Shown here in pieces: positions 38,393 to 47,246 of a stretch of 64,000 nucleotides of DNA (its first letter is position 1; each line of letters opens with the position of its first letter). The notes below the pieces were generated by a model. The model was not told where the DNA came from and searched no databases. It saw nothing but the letters and a program-made list of their open reading frames with translations. Made by a program: the position numbers and the translations under genes. This DNA comes from Nocardioides sp. Root122 (GTDB taxonomy: Bacteria > Actinomycetota > Actinomycetes > Propionibacteriales > Nocardioidaceae): the NCBI RefSeq assembly GCF_001425025.1, contig NZ_LMDE01000010.1, forward strand, positions 392,212-456,211, in the 5' to 3' direction.

Positions 38393-41095
38393 GTGCCTGA
38401 GACGAGTGAGACCGTGCGCCCCCGCCTCCTGCTGCTGGACGGTCATTCCCTGGCCTACCGTGCGTTCTTCGCCCTGCCGGTGGAGAACTTCGCGACGGCC
38501 AGCGGCCAGCACACCAACGCGGTCTACGGCTTCACCTCGATGCTGGTCAACGTGCTGCGCGACGAGGTGCCGACCCACGTCGCGGTGGCCTTCGACAAGT
38601 CACGGCAGACCTTCCGCCTCGAGCAGTACTCCGACTACAAGGCCAAGCGCAACAAGACCCCGGACGAGTTCGGCAGCCAGCTGCCGCTGATCCGCCGCGT
38701 CCTCGACGCGCTGCGCATCCAGCACCTGTCGATGGACGGCTACGAGGCCGACGACATCATCGCCACGCTCGCCACCCAGGGGCTGGAGCAGGGCATGCAG
38801 GTGCTGATCATGACGGGCGACCGCGACTCCATCCAGCTCGTCACCGAGGACTCGACCGTCCTCTACACGATGCGCGGCGTCAGCGACCTGGCCCGGCTCA
38901 CGCCGGCCGCGGTCGAGGAGAAGTACGGCGTGCCGCCCCACCGCTATCCCGAGCTCGCGGCCATCGTGGGGGAGACCTCCGACAACCTGCCCGGCGTCCC
39001 CGGCGTCGGCCAGGGCTATGCCGCCAAGTGGATCAACCAGTTCGACGGCCTCGACAACGTCATCGCCCGCGCCGACGAGATCACCGGCAAGAAGGGTGAG
39101 GCGCTGCGCGCCCACCTCGGTGACGTGATCCGCAACCGCCAGCTCAACGCGCTGGTGCGCGACCTGACCCTGCCCGTCGGTCCGGCGGACCTCGCGCGAC
39201 AGCCCTGGGACCGCACCGAGGGCCTCGAGCTCCTCGACGAGCTGGAGTTCCGCGGCGAGCTCCGCGGCCGGCTGCTCGAGACGATCGACCCCGAGCCCGC
39301 CGAGACCTTCGAGGCCGAGTCCGGCTTCGAGCTCGACGGCAAGCGCCTCGAGACCGGCGCGGTGGCGGCCTGGCTCGCCGAGCACGCGCCCGACGGGCGA
39401 CGCGTCGGCGTCGCCGTCGGCGGCACGTGGCGCGCCGGCTCGGGTGACGTGCAGTCCATCGCGATCGCCACCGGCACCGGCGAGGCGGCGTTCGTCGACT
39501 GCACCGACCTGGCCCCCGAGGACGACGCCGCGCTTGCCGCCTGGCTGGTCGACCCCGATCGGCCCAAGGCGGTCCACGACGCCAACGGCCCGAGCCTGGC
39601 GCTGGCCGCCCGCGGCTGGACGCTCGGCGGCCTCGAGGTCGACACCGCCCTCGCGGCCTACCTCGTGCAGCCCGACCAGCGCTCCTACGACCTGGCCGAC
39701 CTCACCCTGCGCTACCTCAAGCGGGAGCTGCGCCAGGACACCGCCGACGCAGACCAGCTCACCCTCGACGCGATCGACGACACCTCGGCGAGCGACGCCG
39801 CGATGCTCACCGCTCGCGCAGTCCTCGACCTCGCGGACGCCCTCGACGGTGCCGTCGAGGAGCACGGCGGCACGCGCCTGCTGCGCGAGGTGGAGCTGCC
39901 CCTGATCGGCACGCTGGTCCGGATGGAGCAGACAGGCATCGCGGTCGACACCGACTACCTCGAGGGACTCGAGTCGGAGTTCGGCGACCAGGTGCGCACC
40001 GCCGCCAACGACGCCTACGACGTCATCGGCAAGGAGATCAACCTCGGCTCGCCCAAGCAGCTGCAGGTCGTGCTCTTCGACGAGCTCGACATGCCCAAGA
40101 CCAAGCGCACCAAGACCGGCTACACCACCGACGCCGACTCCCTGCAGCAGCTGTTCGAGAAGACCGAGCACCCGTTCCTCCAGCACCTCCTGCGCCACCG
40201 CGACGTCATCCGGCTGAGGCAGACGGTCGAGGGACTCCTCAAGACGGTGGCCTCCGACGGGCGCATCCACACGACCTACAACCAGATCATCGCGGCGACC
40301 GGGCGGCTCTCGAGCACCGATCCCAACCTCCAGAACATCCCGATCCGGACGGAGGCCGGGCGCCGGATCCGCGAGGGATTCGTGGTGGGCGAGGGCTACG
40401 AGTCGCTGATGACCGCCGACTACAGCCAGGTCGAGATGCGGATCATGGCCCACCTCTCCGAGGACGCGCTCCTGATCGAGGCGTTCCGCTCCGGGCAGGA
40501 CTTCCACTCGATCACGGCCGCCCGGGTCTTCGGCGTGGACGCTGCCGAGGTGACCACGGAGCAGCGGGCCAAGATCAAGGCGATGAACTACGGCCTCGCC
40601 TATGGTCTCTCGGCGTTCGGCCTCTCGCAGCAGCTGCGCATCGACACCTCCGAGGCACGCGGCCTGATGGACGAGTACTTCGAGACCTTCGGCGGCGTGC
40701 GCGACTACCTCGGCGGCATCGTCGACGAAGCGCGCCGCTCGGGGTTCACCGAGACGATCCTGGGCCGCCGCCGCTACCTTCCCGACCTCACGAGCGACAA
40801 CCGCCAGCGCCGTGAGACGGCTGAGCGGATGGCGCTCAACGCCCCCATCCAGGGCTCCGCCGCTGACCTCGTCAAGGTCGCGATGCTCGGCGTCGAGCGC
40901 GCACTGGTCGAGCAGGGGCTGGGCTCGCGGATGCTGCTGCAGGTGCACGACGAGCTCGTCTTCGAGGTCGCACCGGCAGAGGCCGACGCCCTGGCCGCGC
41001 TGGTCCGCGCCGAGATGGGTGGCGCAGCCGACCTGCTGGTGCCGCTCGACGTGTCCGTCGGCTCCGGGCGCAGCTGGCACGACGCCGCTCACTGA
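38393..41095 (+). CDS. polA: DNA polymerase I
   Basis: A 900-residue repair and Okazaki-fragment polymerase. The 5'-3' exonuclease domain (about 1-290) has LLLLDGHSLAYRAFFAL, GYEADDIIATLA and IMTGDRDSIQLV. The middle domain (about 300-510) lacks recognisable DEDD proofreading residues. The polymerase domain has motif A (MTADYSQVEMRIMAHLSED), the O-helix (RAKIKAMNYGLAYGLS) and motif C (QVHDELVFEV). The GTG start follows a TAGAGT -10 by 7 bases. The stop overlaps that of the convergent flippase gene by 7 bases. rpsA, normally a close neighbour, is 21 kb away. Confidence 0.97.
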   Translation: MPETSETVRPRLLLLDGHSLAYRAFFALPVENFATASGQHTNAVYGFTSMLVNVLRDEVPTHVAVAFDKSRQTFRLEQYSDYKAKRNKTPDEFGSQLPLIRRVLDALRIQHLSMDGYEADDIIATLATQGLEQGMQVLIMTGDRDSIQLVTEDSTVLYTMRGVSDLARLTPAAVEEKYGVPPHRYPELAAIVGETSDNLPGVPGVGQGYAAKWINQFDGLDNVIARADEITGKKGEALRAHLGDVIRNRQLNALVRDLTLPVGPADLARQPWDRTEGLELLDELEFRGELRGRLLETIDPEPAETFEAESGFELDGKRLETGAVAAWLAEHAPDGRRVGVAVGGTWRAGSGDVQSIAIATGTGEAAFVDCTDLAPEDDAALAAWLVDPDRPKAVHDANGPSLALAARGWTLGGLEVDTALAAYLVQPDQRSYDLADLTLRYLKRELRQDTADADQLTLDAIDDTSASDAAMLTARAVLDLADALDGAVEEHGGTRLLREVELPLIGTLVRMEQTGIAVDTDYLEGLESEFGDQVRTAANDAYDVIGKEINLGSPKQLQVVLFDELDMPKTKRTKTGYTTDADSLQQLFEKTEHPFLQHLLRHRDVIRLRQTVEGLLKTVASDGRIHTTYNQIIAATGRLSSTDPNLQNIPIRTEAGRRIREGFVVGEGYESLMTADYSQVEMRIMAHLSEDALLIEAFRSGQDFHSITAARVFGVDAAEVTTEQRAKIKAMNYGLAYGLSAFGLSQQLRIDTSEARGLMDEYFETFGGVRDYLGGIVDEARRSGFTETILGRRRYLPDLTSDNRQRRETAERMALNAPIQGSAADLVKVAMLGVERALVEQGLGSRMLLQVHDELVFEVAPAEADALAALVRAEMGGAADLLVPLDVSVGSGRSWHDAAH

Positions 41096-42357
41096 GCTGC
41101 GGCGCGCTCCCTCAGCTGCACGAAGCTGATCGCGAGGAGCACCGCGAGCAGCACCAGCTCCACCGTGAGCACCACCCCGAGCAGCTCGGCGACGCTGGAC
41201 ACCACGGTCGCACCGAAGCCGACGACGGCGAGAAGGGCCACCCACACCAGCAGCATCGACACGACGCCCTGGCGAGCGAGGACCGAGTAGACCAGCAGCT
41301 GGAGCAGCGCCATGCAGGTCCCGAGGAGCGCGAAGAGCCACAACATCCCCATGACCTCGTCGTACTCGTGCCCACCGGCGAAGAGCAGCACGAAGTCCGG
41401 TGCGACGGCCGTGGCCAGGACGCAGGCGCCCCCGAGTGATCCGACCATCGCCATGCTGCCGACCAGCGTCCGCCTCGGGTTGAGACTGGTCGACATCGAC
41501 GGAAAGGCGATGACGACGACGAACTGGGGGAGGAACATCACCGCGCGCGACACGATCAGGCCCGCGGCGTAGAGCCCGGAGTCGTGGGAGTCGAGGACGG
41601 AGCGGCCGACGAGCATGTCGATGTTGGTGAGTGCGAAGTAGGCGAAGAGCGCCTGGGAGTTGACCACCGTCTCCTTGATGATCGGCAGGAAGCCGTGGCG
41701 CTCGTGGGTCTCGCCGGACTCACGGGTGCCCCTCAGCACGGCAAGGCCGTAGACGAACGGCGCGTAGTACCCGATGGCGACGCCCAGGAACGCCATGAAC
41801 TCGGTCGGCTCCCACCAGATCAGCGCCAGGCCGACGGCGAGCCGCGGCACCCCCGAGAGCACGTAGATCACGGCCAGCTCTCGCCAGCGCCGCTCGCCCT
41901 GGAGGATCCCCATCTGCGCGCCCGTGATCGTCATGGGCACCGCGGCCACGGCCGCGAGCAATGCGGTCGGCAGGCTGTCGAGGTCGAGCAGCCGGTTGAT
42001 CACCGGCGCGAGCAGGACCAGGACCCCGCCCAGCACGAGCGAGGCACGGATCGAGACACGCAACATCTCGCGCTCGATCTGACCGACGTGCGTCGGATCG
42101 GCGCTGATCCGGCGCGCGGCCGTGGCCTGCAGCCCGAGCATGACGACGCTGACGATCAGCACGAGGTTCATCAGGGCGAAGAACGCGCCGTAGGCGACGG
42201 GTCCGATGATCCTCGCCGCCGACATCGTGAAGCCGTAGGTCGCGAGGTTCATCAGCATCATCGCCACCGCGATCTGCCCGCTGCTGTCCAGGAAGGTGCG
42301 CACCGTGGCGCCCAGCCTCGTCGATGCACGCGTCGTGTCGCGCGCTCGTGTGGACAT
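41089..42357 (-). CDS. polysaccharide flippase-like membrane protein
   Basis: A 422-residue polytopic protein with about twelve membrane helices, of the MATE/MOP oligosaccharide flippase type (Polysacc_synt): SSGQIAVAMMLMNLATYGFTMSAARIIGP at the N-terminus (Wzx-like), ALFAYFALTNIDMLVGRSVLDSHDSG LYAAG region in the middle. It probably moves a lipid-linked glycan across the membrane. The ATG at 42355-42357 follows TAGGGT by 7 bases; a GTG three codons upstream is also possible. Shares its promoter palindrome with the divergent gene. Confidence 0.85.
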   Translation of the reverse strand: MSTRARDTTRASTRLGATVRTFLDSSGQIAVAMMLMNLATYGFTMSAARIIGPVAYGAFFALMNLVLIVSVVMLGLQATAARRISADPTHVGQIEREMLRVSIRASLVLGGVLVLLAPVINRLLDLDSLPTALLAAVAAVPMTITGAQMGILQGERRWRELAVIYVLSGVPRLAVGLALIWWEPTEFMAFLGVAIGYYAPFVYGLAVLRGTRESGETHERHGFLPIIKETVVNSQALFAYFALTNIDMLVGRSVLDSHDSGLYAAGLIVSRAVMFLPQFVVVIAFPSMSTSLNPRRTLVGSMAMVGSLGGACVLATAVAPDFVLLFAGGHEYDEVMGMLWLFALLGTCMALLQLLVYSVLARQGVVSMLLVWVALLAVVGFGATVVSSVAELLGVVLTVELVLLAVLLAISFVQLRERAAAQ

Positions 42358-42362
42358 GCCGC

Positions 42363-42376
42363 ACACCCTAGGGTGT
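42363..42376. promoter_or_regulatory. palindromic bidirectional leaderless promoter
   Basis: ACACCCTAGGGTGT is a 14-bp perfect palindrome. Each strand carries TAGGGT: plus 42369-42374 (8 bases before GTG 42383) and minus 42370-42365 (7 bases before ATG 42357). The two -10 boxes share the central TA, so polymerase can bind for only one gene at a time. Confidence 0.65.
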
Positions 42377-42382
42377 CCTAGC

Positions 42383-44080
42383 GTGGCAGGCCGGGCGGAC
42401 GACGCGGTGATTCGCGCGACACCGATCCTGTGGGCGGTGGTCCTCTCGGTGCTGCTCCTCGGCGGGGCGCTGGGCCCGGGTTACACCCTGAGCTACGACA
42501 TGGTCTGGGTGCCCGACCTGGCCCTCACCCGCGACGTGCTCGGGCTCGGGTCGGCGCTGCCGCGTGCCGTCCCGTCCGATGCCGTGGTGGCCGTGCTCGA
42601 CGAGGTCACCGGAGGCGCGCTGCTCCAGAAGATCGTGCTGCTCGGCACCCTCGTCGGCGCCGGCACCGGGTTCGCTGCGCTGGTGCGCGAGCGCTCGACG
42701 GCGGCCCAGCTCGTGGCGGTCACGCTCGGGACCTGGAACCCCTACGTCGCCGAGCGACTCGTGCTGGGCCACTGGCCCCTGCTCATCGGGTACGCCGTCC
42801 TCCCGTGGCTCGTCGTGCGGCTCCGAGCGGTCGAGGAGGGACTGCCTCGCAGCGTCCTCCCGCTGGTGGTGCTGGGCAGCCTGAGCGCGAGCTCGGGCCT
42901 GATGACGGCCGTGGTGGCACTCGCGGTCGCCGGACGCGCGGATGCCCGGCGGCGGCTCCTCCTGCTCCTCTGCCTGGTGGGTGCCAATGCGCCCTGGGTG
43001 GCTGCCGGCCTCACCTCCCCGGCCAGCACCACGACCGACACCGTCGGTGCTGTCGTGTTCGGCACCGGGGACGAGGGGATGTCGCCGGGCCCCGTGGCGG
43101 CGCTGTCGTTCGGCGGCATCTGGAACGTCGAGGTGGTGCCGGAGTCCCGGCTCGGCCTCGCGGGCCTGCTGTTCACGGTGCTGCTGGTGGTCGTCGCGGT
43201 CGCCGGCGCGGTGCGCGTCGCCCGGGGGGTCGCGGTGCCGCGCATCGGCGCGTTGACCTTCTGCTGGCTCCTGGGCTGGGGCACGGCCGTCCTCAGCTGG
43301 GCGGCTCCCCAGGCACTCGGGTGGCTGGGCGCGCACGTGCCGGCTGGCGGGTTGCTCAGGGACGGCTCGCGCCTCCTGGGAATGGCCGTGCCGCTCGTCG
43401 TCACGCTCGTCGCCGTCGCCGTCGACGGTCTCCTCGACCGGTTCGCCGAGCGCGGACTGCGCGCGGTGGTGGGGGTGGTGATCGCCCTGGTCCCGGTGTC
43501 CCTCATGCCCGACGTGGCATGGGGGATGGGCGGCCGGCTGGAGGCCGTCGACTACCCCGCGTCGTACGCCGAAGCCCGGGGGGCGGTCCGCGACGCCCCC
43601 GCAGGCGATGCGCTGTCCCTGCCGTTCGTGGCGTACCGCGCTCCCGCCTGGAACGGCGGGCGCCGGGTGCTCGACCCGCTTCCCCGCTTCCTCGCTCGCA
43701 CCACCGTCGTCAACGACGTCCTCGTCGTCTCGGGGCGACCGGTCGCGGGGGAGGACCGGAGATCGGCCGACGTCGCCCGGGCACTGGCGGCTGGGACCGC
43801 TGCCGAGCGGGCCGAAGCCCTGCGCGCGGCCGGCGTCTCGGTGGTGGTCGCCGAGCAGATCGACGGCTATCCGTCCCCCGAGGTGGCGGGGGAGACGGTC
43901 GCCGGCGGCGCGCTGACGGTCGTCGAGCTCGGTGCGGCTGTGTCGGCACCACCGGGGGTGGGCCGCCTCACGGCGATGGTCGCCGCGTGGGCCGCGTGGT
44001 GGGCGGTGCTGCTCGTCGCGCTCGGCACGGCCGTCGTCCACGCACGTCGCAAGCGCGGTCGCACCGACACGCTCGGATGA
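42383..44080 (+). CDS. polytopic membrane protein, GT-C-like (Rv0226c-type candidate)
   Basis: A 565-residue protein with about 11-12 membrane helices and a final external segment before the last helix. GYTLSYDMVWVPDLALTRD in the first outer loop holds acidic residues as in GT-C glycosyltransferases, and NPYVAERLVLGHWPLLIGYAVLPWL is a conserved-looking block. Later AGGLLRDGSRLLGMAVPL and a soluble part (about 400-530). From memory, M. tuberculosis has a similar membrane protein (Rv0226c) next to a GT4 and a methyltransferase with the same relative orientations as here. Function unproven. The GTG start is set by the TAGGGT 8 bases upstream. Confidence 0.72.
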   Translation: MAGRADDAVIRATPILWAVVLSVLLLGGALGPGYTLSYDMVWVPDLALTRDVLGLGSALPRAVPSDAVVAVLDEVTGGALLQKIVLLGTLVGAGTGFAALVRERSTAAQLVAVTLGTWNPYVAERLVLGHWPLLIGYAVLPWLVVRLRAVEEGLPRSVLPLVVLGSLSASSGLMTAVVALAVAGRADARRRLLLLLCLVGANAPWVAAGLTSPASTTTDTVGAVVFGTGDEGMSPGPVAALSFGGIWNVEVVPESRLGLAGLLFTVLLVVVAVAGAVRVARGVAVPRIGALTFCWLLGWGTAVLSWAAPQALGWLGAHVPAGGLLRDGSRLLGMAVPLVVTLVAVAVDGLLDRFAERGLRAVVGVVIALVPVSLMPDVAWGMGGRLEAVDYPASYAEARGAVRDAPAGDALSLPFVAYRAPAWNGGRRVLDPLPRFLARTTVVNDVLVVSGRPVAGEDRRSADVARALAAGTAAERAEALRAAGVSVVVAEQIDGYPSPEVAGETVAGGALTVVELGAAVSAPPGVGRLTAMVAAWAAWWAVLLVALGTAVVHARRKRGRTDTLG

Positions 44081-44104
44081 CATGCGGGCGCACGGTGCGA
44101 AATG

Positions 44105-44133
44105 TTACTCACCGGTCGAGCGCCTGCTAGGGT
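44105..44133 (+). promoter_or_regulatory. promoter of the DUF2613 gene
   Basis: TTACTC (44105-44110) and TAGGGT (44128-44133) with a 17-base spacer. It leads to a leadered transcript, about 30 bases before the ATG. Confidence 0.5.
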
Positions 44134-44168
44134 GGGCGCTGCCGTCACCGAGAAGGGGTCTACGCATC

Positions 44169-44327
44169 ATGGGTTCAGTCGTTGCGCCAGTCGTGAGCAT
44201 CCTCGCGGGAGCCGTACTGGGTGTCACCACGCTCATGGGCGTCGTCTCCAGCCAGACCGCAGCGCCCGAGAAGTCCCCGGGCAACGTCGAGCAGCCCACC
44301 CTGGAGTACGGCACCGTCTCCGAGTGA
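44169..44327 (+). CDS. DUF2613 small exported/membrane peptide
   Basis: A 52-residue protein starting MGSVVAPVVSILAGAVLGVT, one hydrophobic helix then a short polar tail (AAPEKSPGNVEQPTLEYG). It matches DUF2613, whose mycobacterial member lies next to aftD (Rv0236A, from memory). AGAAGGGG is a good Shine-Dalgarno sequence before the ATG. Role unknown; it may be an accessory to the arabinosyltransferase machinery encoded downstream. Confidence 0.82.
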   Translation: MGSVVAPVVSILAGAVLGVTTLMGVVSSQTAAPEKSPGNVEQPTLEYGTVSE

Positions 44328-44394
44328 CCGGGCTGTGCCTCGACTTCTGTGACGAGGTAGCAGGCCCGCACCTCCGAGCTCGAACGTCCCGTCG

Positions 44395-45267
44395 GTGACG
44401 CCGCTCCCGCTGCCTGCCCTGGTCAGGGCCCTGCGGCCCAAGCAATGGGTCAAGAACGTCCTCGTCCTCGCGGTCCCGGTCGCTGCAGGCCGCCTGGGTG
44501 ATCCCGAGGTCCTCCTGGGGACCGTTCTCGCTGGCGTCGCGTTCTGCCTGCTCTCCTCGGCCGTCTACCTCGTCAACGACAGCGTCGACGTCGAGGCCGA
44601 TCGGCGACACCCGGTCAAGCGGTTGCGCCCGATCGCGGCGGGTGAGATCTCGGTCGGCGCTGCTCGCGGCGTCAGCGCAGTCCTCGCGCTCGCCGGCCTG
44701 GTGCTGGCAGCGCTCGCTGGGTGGCAGCTGCTCGGAGTGATGATCGGCTACCTGGTCCTGCAGCTCGGCTACTCGGTGTGGTTCAAGCACGAGCCCGTCC
44801 TCGACATCCTCCTCGTGACGAGCGGGTTCGTCCTGCGGGCAGTCGCCGGCGGAGCAGCGTCGGACATCTACGTCTCGCAGTGGTTCCTGCTGGTCGCCGG
44901 GTTCGGCTCGCTCTTCATCGTCTCCGGGAAGCGGTACTCCGAGCTCCACACCCTCGGAGCCGAGTCCGGCACCCGGCAGTCCCTGGTGCGTTACTCGGCC
45001 ACCTACCTGAGGTTCGTCTGGGGAGTGGCAGCGGGGGCCACGCTCCTCGCGTTCTCGCTGTGGGCGTTCGAGAACCCCTCGGGTGGCACCCTTCCGTGGG
45101 CCACCATCTCGATCGCGCCGTTCGTCGCGGGCGTGCTGCGCTACGCCGTCGACATCGACGCCGGCACGGCGGCCGAGCCCGAGGACATCATCTGGGCCGA
45201 TCGGGTCCTCCAGGGCATCGGCGTTGCCTGGCTCGTCATCGTGCTGCTGGGCGTGCTCGACGTCTGA
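44395..45267 (+). CDS. UbiA-family decaprenyl-phosphate phosphoribosyltransferase-like protein
   Basis: A 290-residue membrane prenyltransferase with about eight helices. The Asp-rich Mg site is YLVNDSVDVEADRRHPVKR, close to the NDxxDxxxDxxHPxKxxRP pattern of mycobacterial DPPR synthase (Rv3806c/UbiA); RPIAAGEIS follows. DPPR synthase joins phosphoribose to decaprenyl phosphate, the first committed step to the arabinose donor DPA. FVLRAVAGG is a second family block. The GTG at 44395 is the likely start. Downstream of the DUF2613 gene on the same strand, which with aftD supports an arabinan pathway; a related UbiA activity cannot be ruled out. Confidence 0.82.
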   Translation: MTPLPLPALVRALRPKQWVKNVLVLAVPVAAGRLGDPEVLLGTVLAGVAFCLLSSAVYLVNDSVDVEADRRHPVKRLRPIAAGEISVGAARGVSAVLALAGLVLAALAGWQLLGVMIGYLVLQLGYSVWFKHEPVLDILLVTSGFVLRAVAGGAASDIYVSQWFLLVAGFGSLFIVSGKRYSELHTLGAESGTRQSLVRYSATYLRFVWGVAAGATLLAFSLWAFENPSGGTLPWATISIAPFVAGVLRYAVDIDAGTAAEPEDIIWADRVLQGIGVAWLVIVLLGVLDV

Positions 45268-45273
45268 GGTCCC

Positions 45274-46446
45274 TCACAGCGGGTCCTGGCCGGCGAGGTG
45301 GTGCCGCTCCAGGACCTCGCTGACGACCGTGCCGAACGAGTGCTGCGCTCGACCCCAGGTGAACCTGTGGCTCATCTCCTGCGCGCCCTCCGAGAGGCGT
45401 TGGCGCAGCTCCTCGTCGCCCAGGACCCGCGCCAGCATGGCCGTGAGCTCCTCCTGGTCGTCGGCGAGCAGGCCGGAGACGCCGTCGGCGATGGATTCAC
45501 GCGTTCCGCCCGCGGAGCGGTAGGCCACCGTCGGTGTGCCGTGCATCCCTGCCTCCCCGACGACGAGACCCCACCCCTCCTTGAGGGACGGCAGCGCCAT
45601 CGCCCAGGCTGTTGCGTAGATCTCGTGCTTGCGCTCCTCCGACACATGACCCTCGAAGACGATGGCGCCGTCCTTGAGGTCGAGGCCGTGTCGCGCGAGG
45701 GCGCGTTCGGCGTGGTCGGTGAGCTCGTGCTCCCACCACCCCGAGCCGGCGATGGTCAGGGTGAGGTCGGGGAAGGTCCGCCGCAGGTCCTCCCACGCGT
45801 CGATCGCGTGCTCGACCTGCTTGTGCGGCACGAGTCGACCGACCACGCAGAGCGAGGGGTGGGCACTTCGGTGCCCCGTCATCTCCGGGGCCGGATCGGT
45901 GCCGTTGTGCACCACAGCGAGGTAGTCCGCCACGACGCCCTGGGCGACGAGCTCGTCGCGGGTCGCCGTGGACACCGCGACGTACTGGCAGCCGCGGTAC
46001 AGGCGCGGCGCCACCCGCCGCTCGATGAACCAGCCGACGCGGCCGACCAGGCCGGGGTAGACCACGGGCCACTGCTCGCGGTGCACGTGGTGGACCAGGA
46101 CGATCACCGGTGCCTTGGTCCCGAGGCGGGTGAAGAAGGGAAGTCCGTTCTGGACGTCGACGACGGCGTCGACCCTGCCGAAGCGCCGGGTGAGCAGCAG
46201 GAGGAGCCCGCGGACGTAGATCGCCATCTTGGAGCCGCGTCGGATGAAGCGGATGCCGTCGCGGACCTCGTCCTTGGGCGCGAGGCCGTGCTCTGCGCAG
46301 TAGATGGTCACGCGAGCGCCCTGGTCCACCAGGCCCGCCGCGACCCGCTCGAGGTAGAGCTCGGCGCCACCGCCCTCCGGGTTGCTGGTGTCGCGCCAGC
46401 TGAAGCACACCACGTGCTTGCCGCGGAGGTCGGGAGCCGGAACCAT
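45274..46446 (-). CDS. GT4-family glycosyltransferase
   Basis: A 390-residue GT-B enzyme. HVVCFSWRDTSNPEGGGAELYLERVAAGL is the N-terminal acceptor-side motif (GGGA), VVGRLVPHKQVEHAIDAW the start of the donor domain, and SLKEGWGLVVGEAGMHGTPTVAY the EX7E nucleotide-sugar site. It probably adds a sugar to a lipid- or glycan acceptor on the cytosolic face. The ATG at 46444-46446 follows TAGCGT by 7 bases (leaderless). Divergent from the methyltransferase; convergent with the UbiA gene. Confidence 0.9.
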   Translation of the reverse strand: MVPAPDLRGKHVVCFSWRDTSNPEGGGAELYLERVAAGLVDQGARVTIYCAEHGLAPKDEVRDGIRFIRRGSKMAIYVRGLLLLLTRRFGRVDAVVDVQNGLPFFTRLGTKAPVIVLVHHVHREQWPVVYPGLVGRVGWFIERRVAPRLYRGCQYVAVSTATRDELVAQGVVADYLAVVHNGTDPAPEMTGHRSAHPSLCVVGRLVPHKQVEHAIDAWEDLRRTFPDLTLTIAGSGWWEHELTDHAERALARHGLDLKDGAIVFEGHVSEERKHEIYATAWAMALPSLKEGWGLVVGEAGMHGTPTVAYRSAGGTRESIADGVSGLLADDQEELTAMLARVLGDEELRQRLSEGAQEMSHRFTWGRAQHSFGTVVSEVLERHHLAGQDPL

Positions 46447-46453
46447 GCGGGCG

Positions 46454-46459
46454 ACGCTA
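46454..46459 (-). promoter_or_regulatory. -10 box of leaderless GT4 promoter
   Basis: TAGCGT on the minus strand, 7 bases before the ATG at 46446. Confidence 0.5.
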
Positions 46460-46490
46460 TCGTCTTCCGGACGTGCAAGTGACTGTCGGG

Positions 46491-46496
46491 TAGGGT
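46491..46496 (+). promoter_or_regulatory. -10 box of leaderless methyltransferase promoter
   Basis: TAGGGT, 6 bases before the GTG at 46503; divergent from the GT4 promoter. Confidence 0.5.
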
Positions 46497-46502
46497 CTGC
46501 GC

Positions 46503-47246
46503 GTGCCACTGCTGGGAGCGTCGTCCGAGACGTGGGCGCCGACCCTGCGGAGGTCGGTCCGGCTGCTGCGAGAGTTCGGCCACGAGCAGTCCGATCCGGC
46601 CCGTTTCTACGGCGTGCTGGCGGAGGACTCCGCCGACATGCTGGCCAGCTACGTCCCTCTGGAAGGCGTCCAGCTGCTCGACGTGGGCGGCGGTCCGGGA
46701 TACTTCGCCGACTCCTTCACCCGTGCGGGCGCGACGTACTACTCCGTCGACGTCGACTCCGACCTCGCCGACGAGTCGGGGCGCCGTCGACGGGTCATCG
46801 GGTCGGGCACTGCACTGCCGTTCCGGACGGCTGCGTTCGACGTGGCCTACAGCTCCAACGTCCTCGAGCACGTGTCGGACCCGTGGCAGGTCGCGGAGGA
46901 GATGCTGCGGGTGGTGCGCCCGGGCGGACTCGCCTTCATCAGCTACACGGTCTGGTACGGGCCCTGGGGCGGTCACGAGACGGCCCCCTGGCACTTCCTC
47001 GGCGGCCACTTCGCTCGTCGCCGCTACCGCCGCAAGAACGGCGTCGAGCCGAAGAACCGCTTCGGCGAGAGCCTGTTCCCCGTGACCGTCCGTGACGGGC
47101 TGGCCTGGGCGCGGTCGCAGCACCGCACGGAGCTGATCGACGTCACCGCCCGCTACAACCCGCGCTGGGCGCACTTCCTGCTACGGATCCCCCTCGTGAG
47201 GGAGGTGGCGACGTGGAACCTCGTGATCGTGATCAGGAAGCACTGA
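46503..47246 (+). CDS. SAM-dependent methyltransferase (Rv0224c-like candidate)
   Basis: A 247-residue class I methyltransferase. VQLLDVGGGPGYFADSF is motif I, YYSVDVDSDL the acidic residue binding SAM ribose, SSNVLEHVSDPWQVAEEMLRVVRPGG motifs IV-V. The substrate is unknown; location beside GT4 and aftD genes suggests envelope glycan or lipid methylation. Probably leaderless from GTG 46503. The last 34 bases overlap the start of the aftD-like gene, so translation is likely coupled. Confidence 0.87.
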   Translation: MPLLGASSETWAPTLRRSVRLLREFGHEQSDPARFYGVLAEDSADMLASYVPLEGVQLLDVGGGPGYFADSFTRAGATYYSVDVDSDLADESGRRRRVIGSGTALPFRTAAFDVAYSSNVLEHVSDPWQVAEEMLRVVRPGGLAFISYTVWYGPWGGHETAPWHFLGGHFARRRYRRKNGVEPKNRFGESLFPVTVRDGLAWARSQHRTELIDVTARYNPRWAHFLLRIPLVREVATWNLVIVIRKH

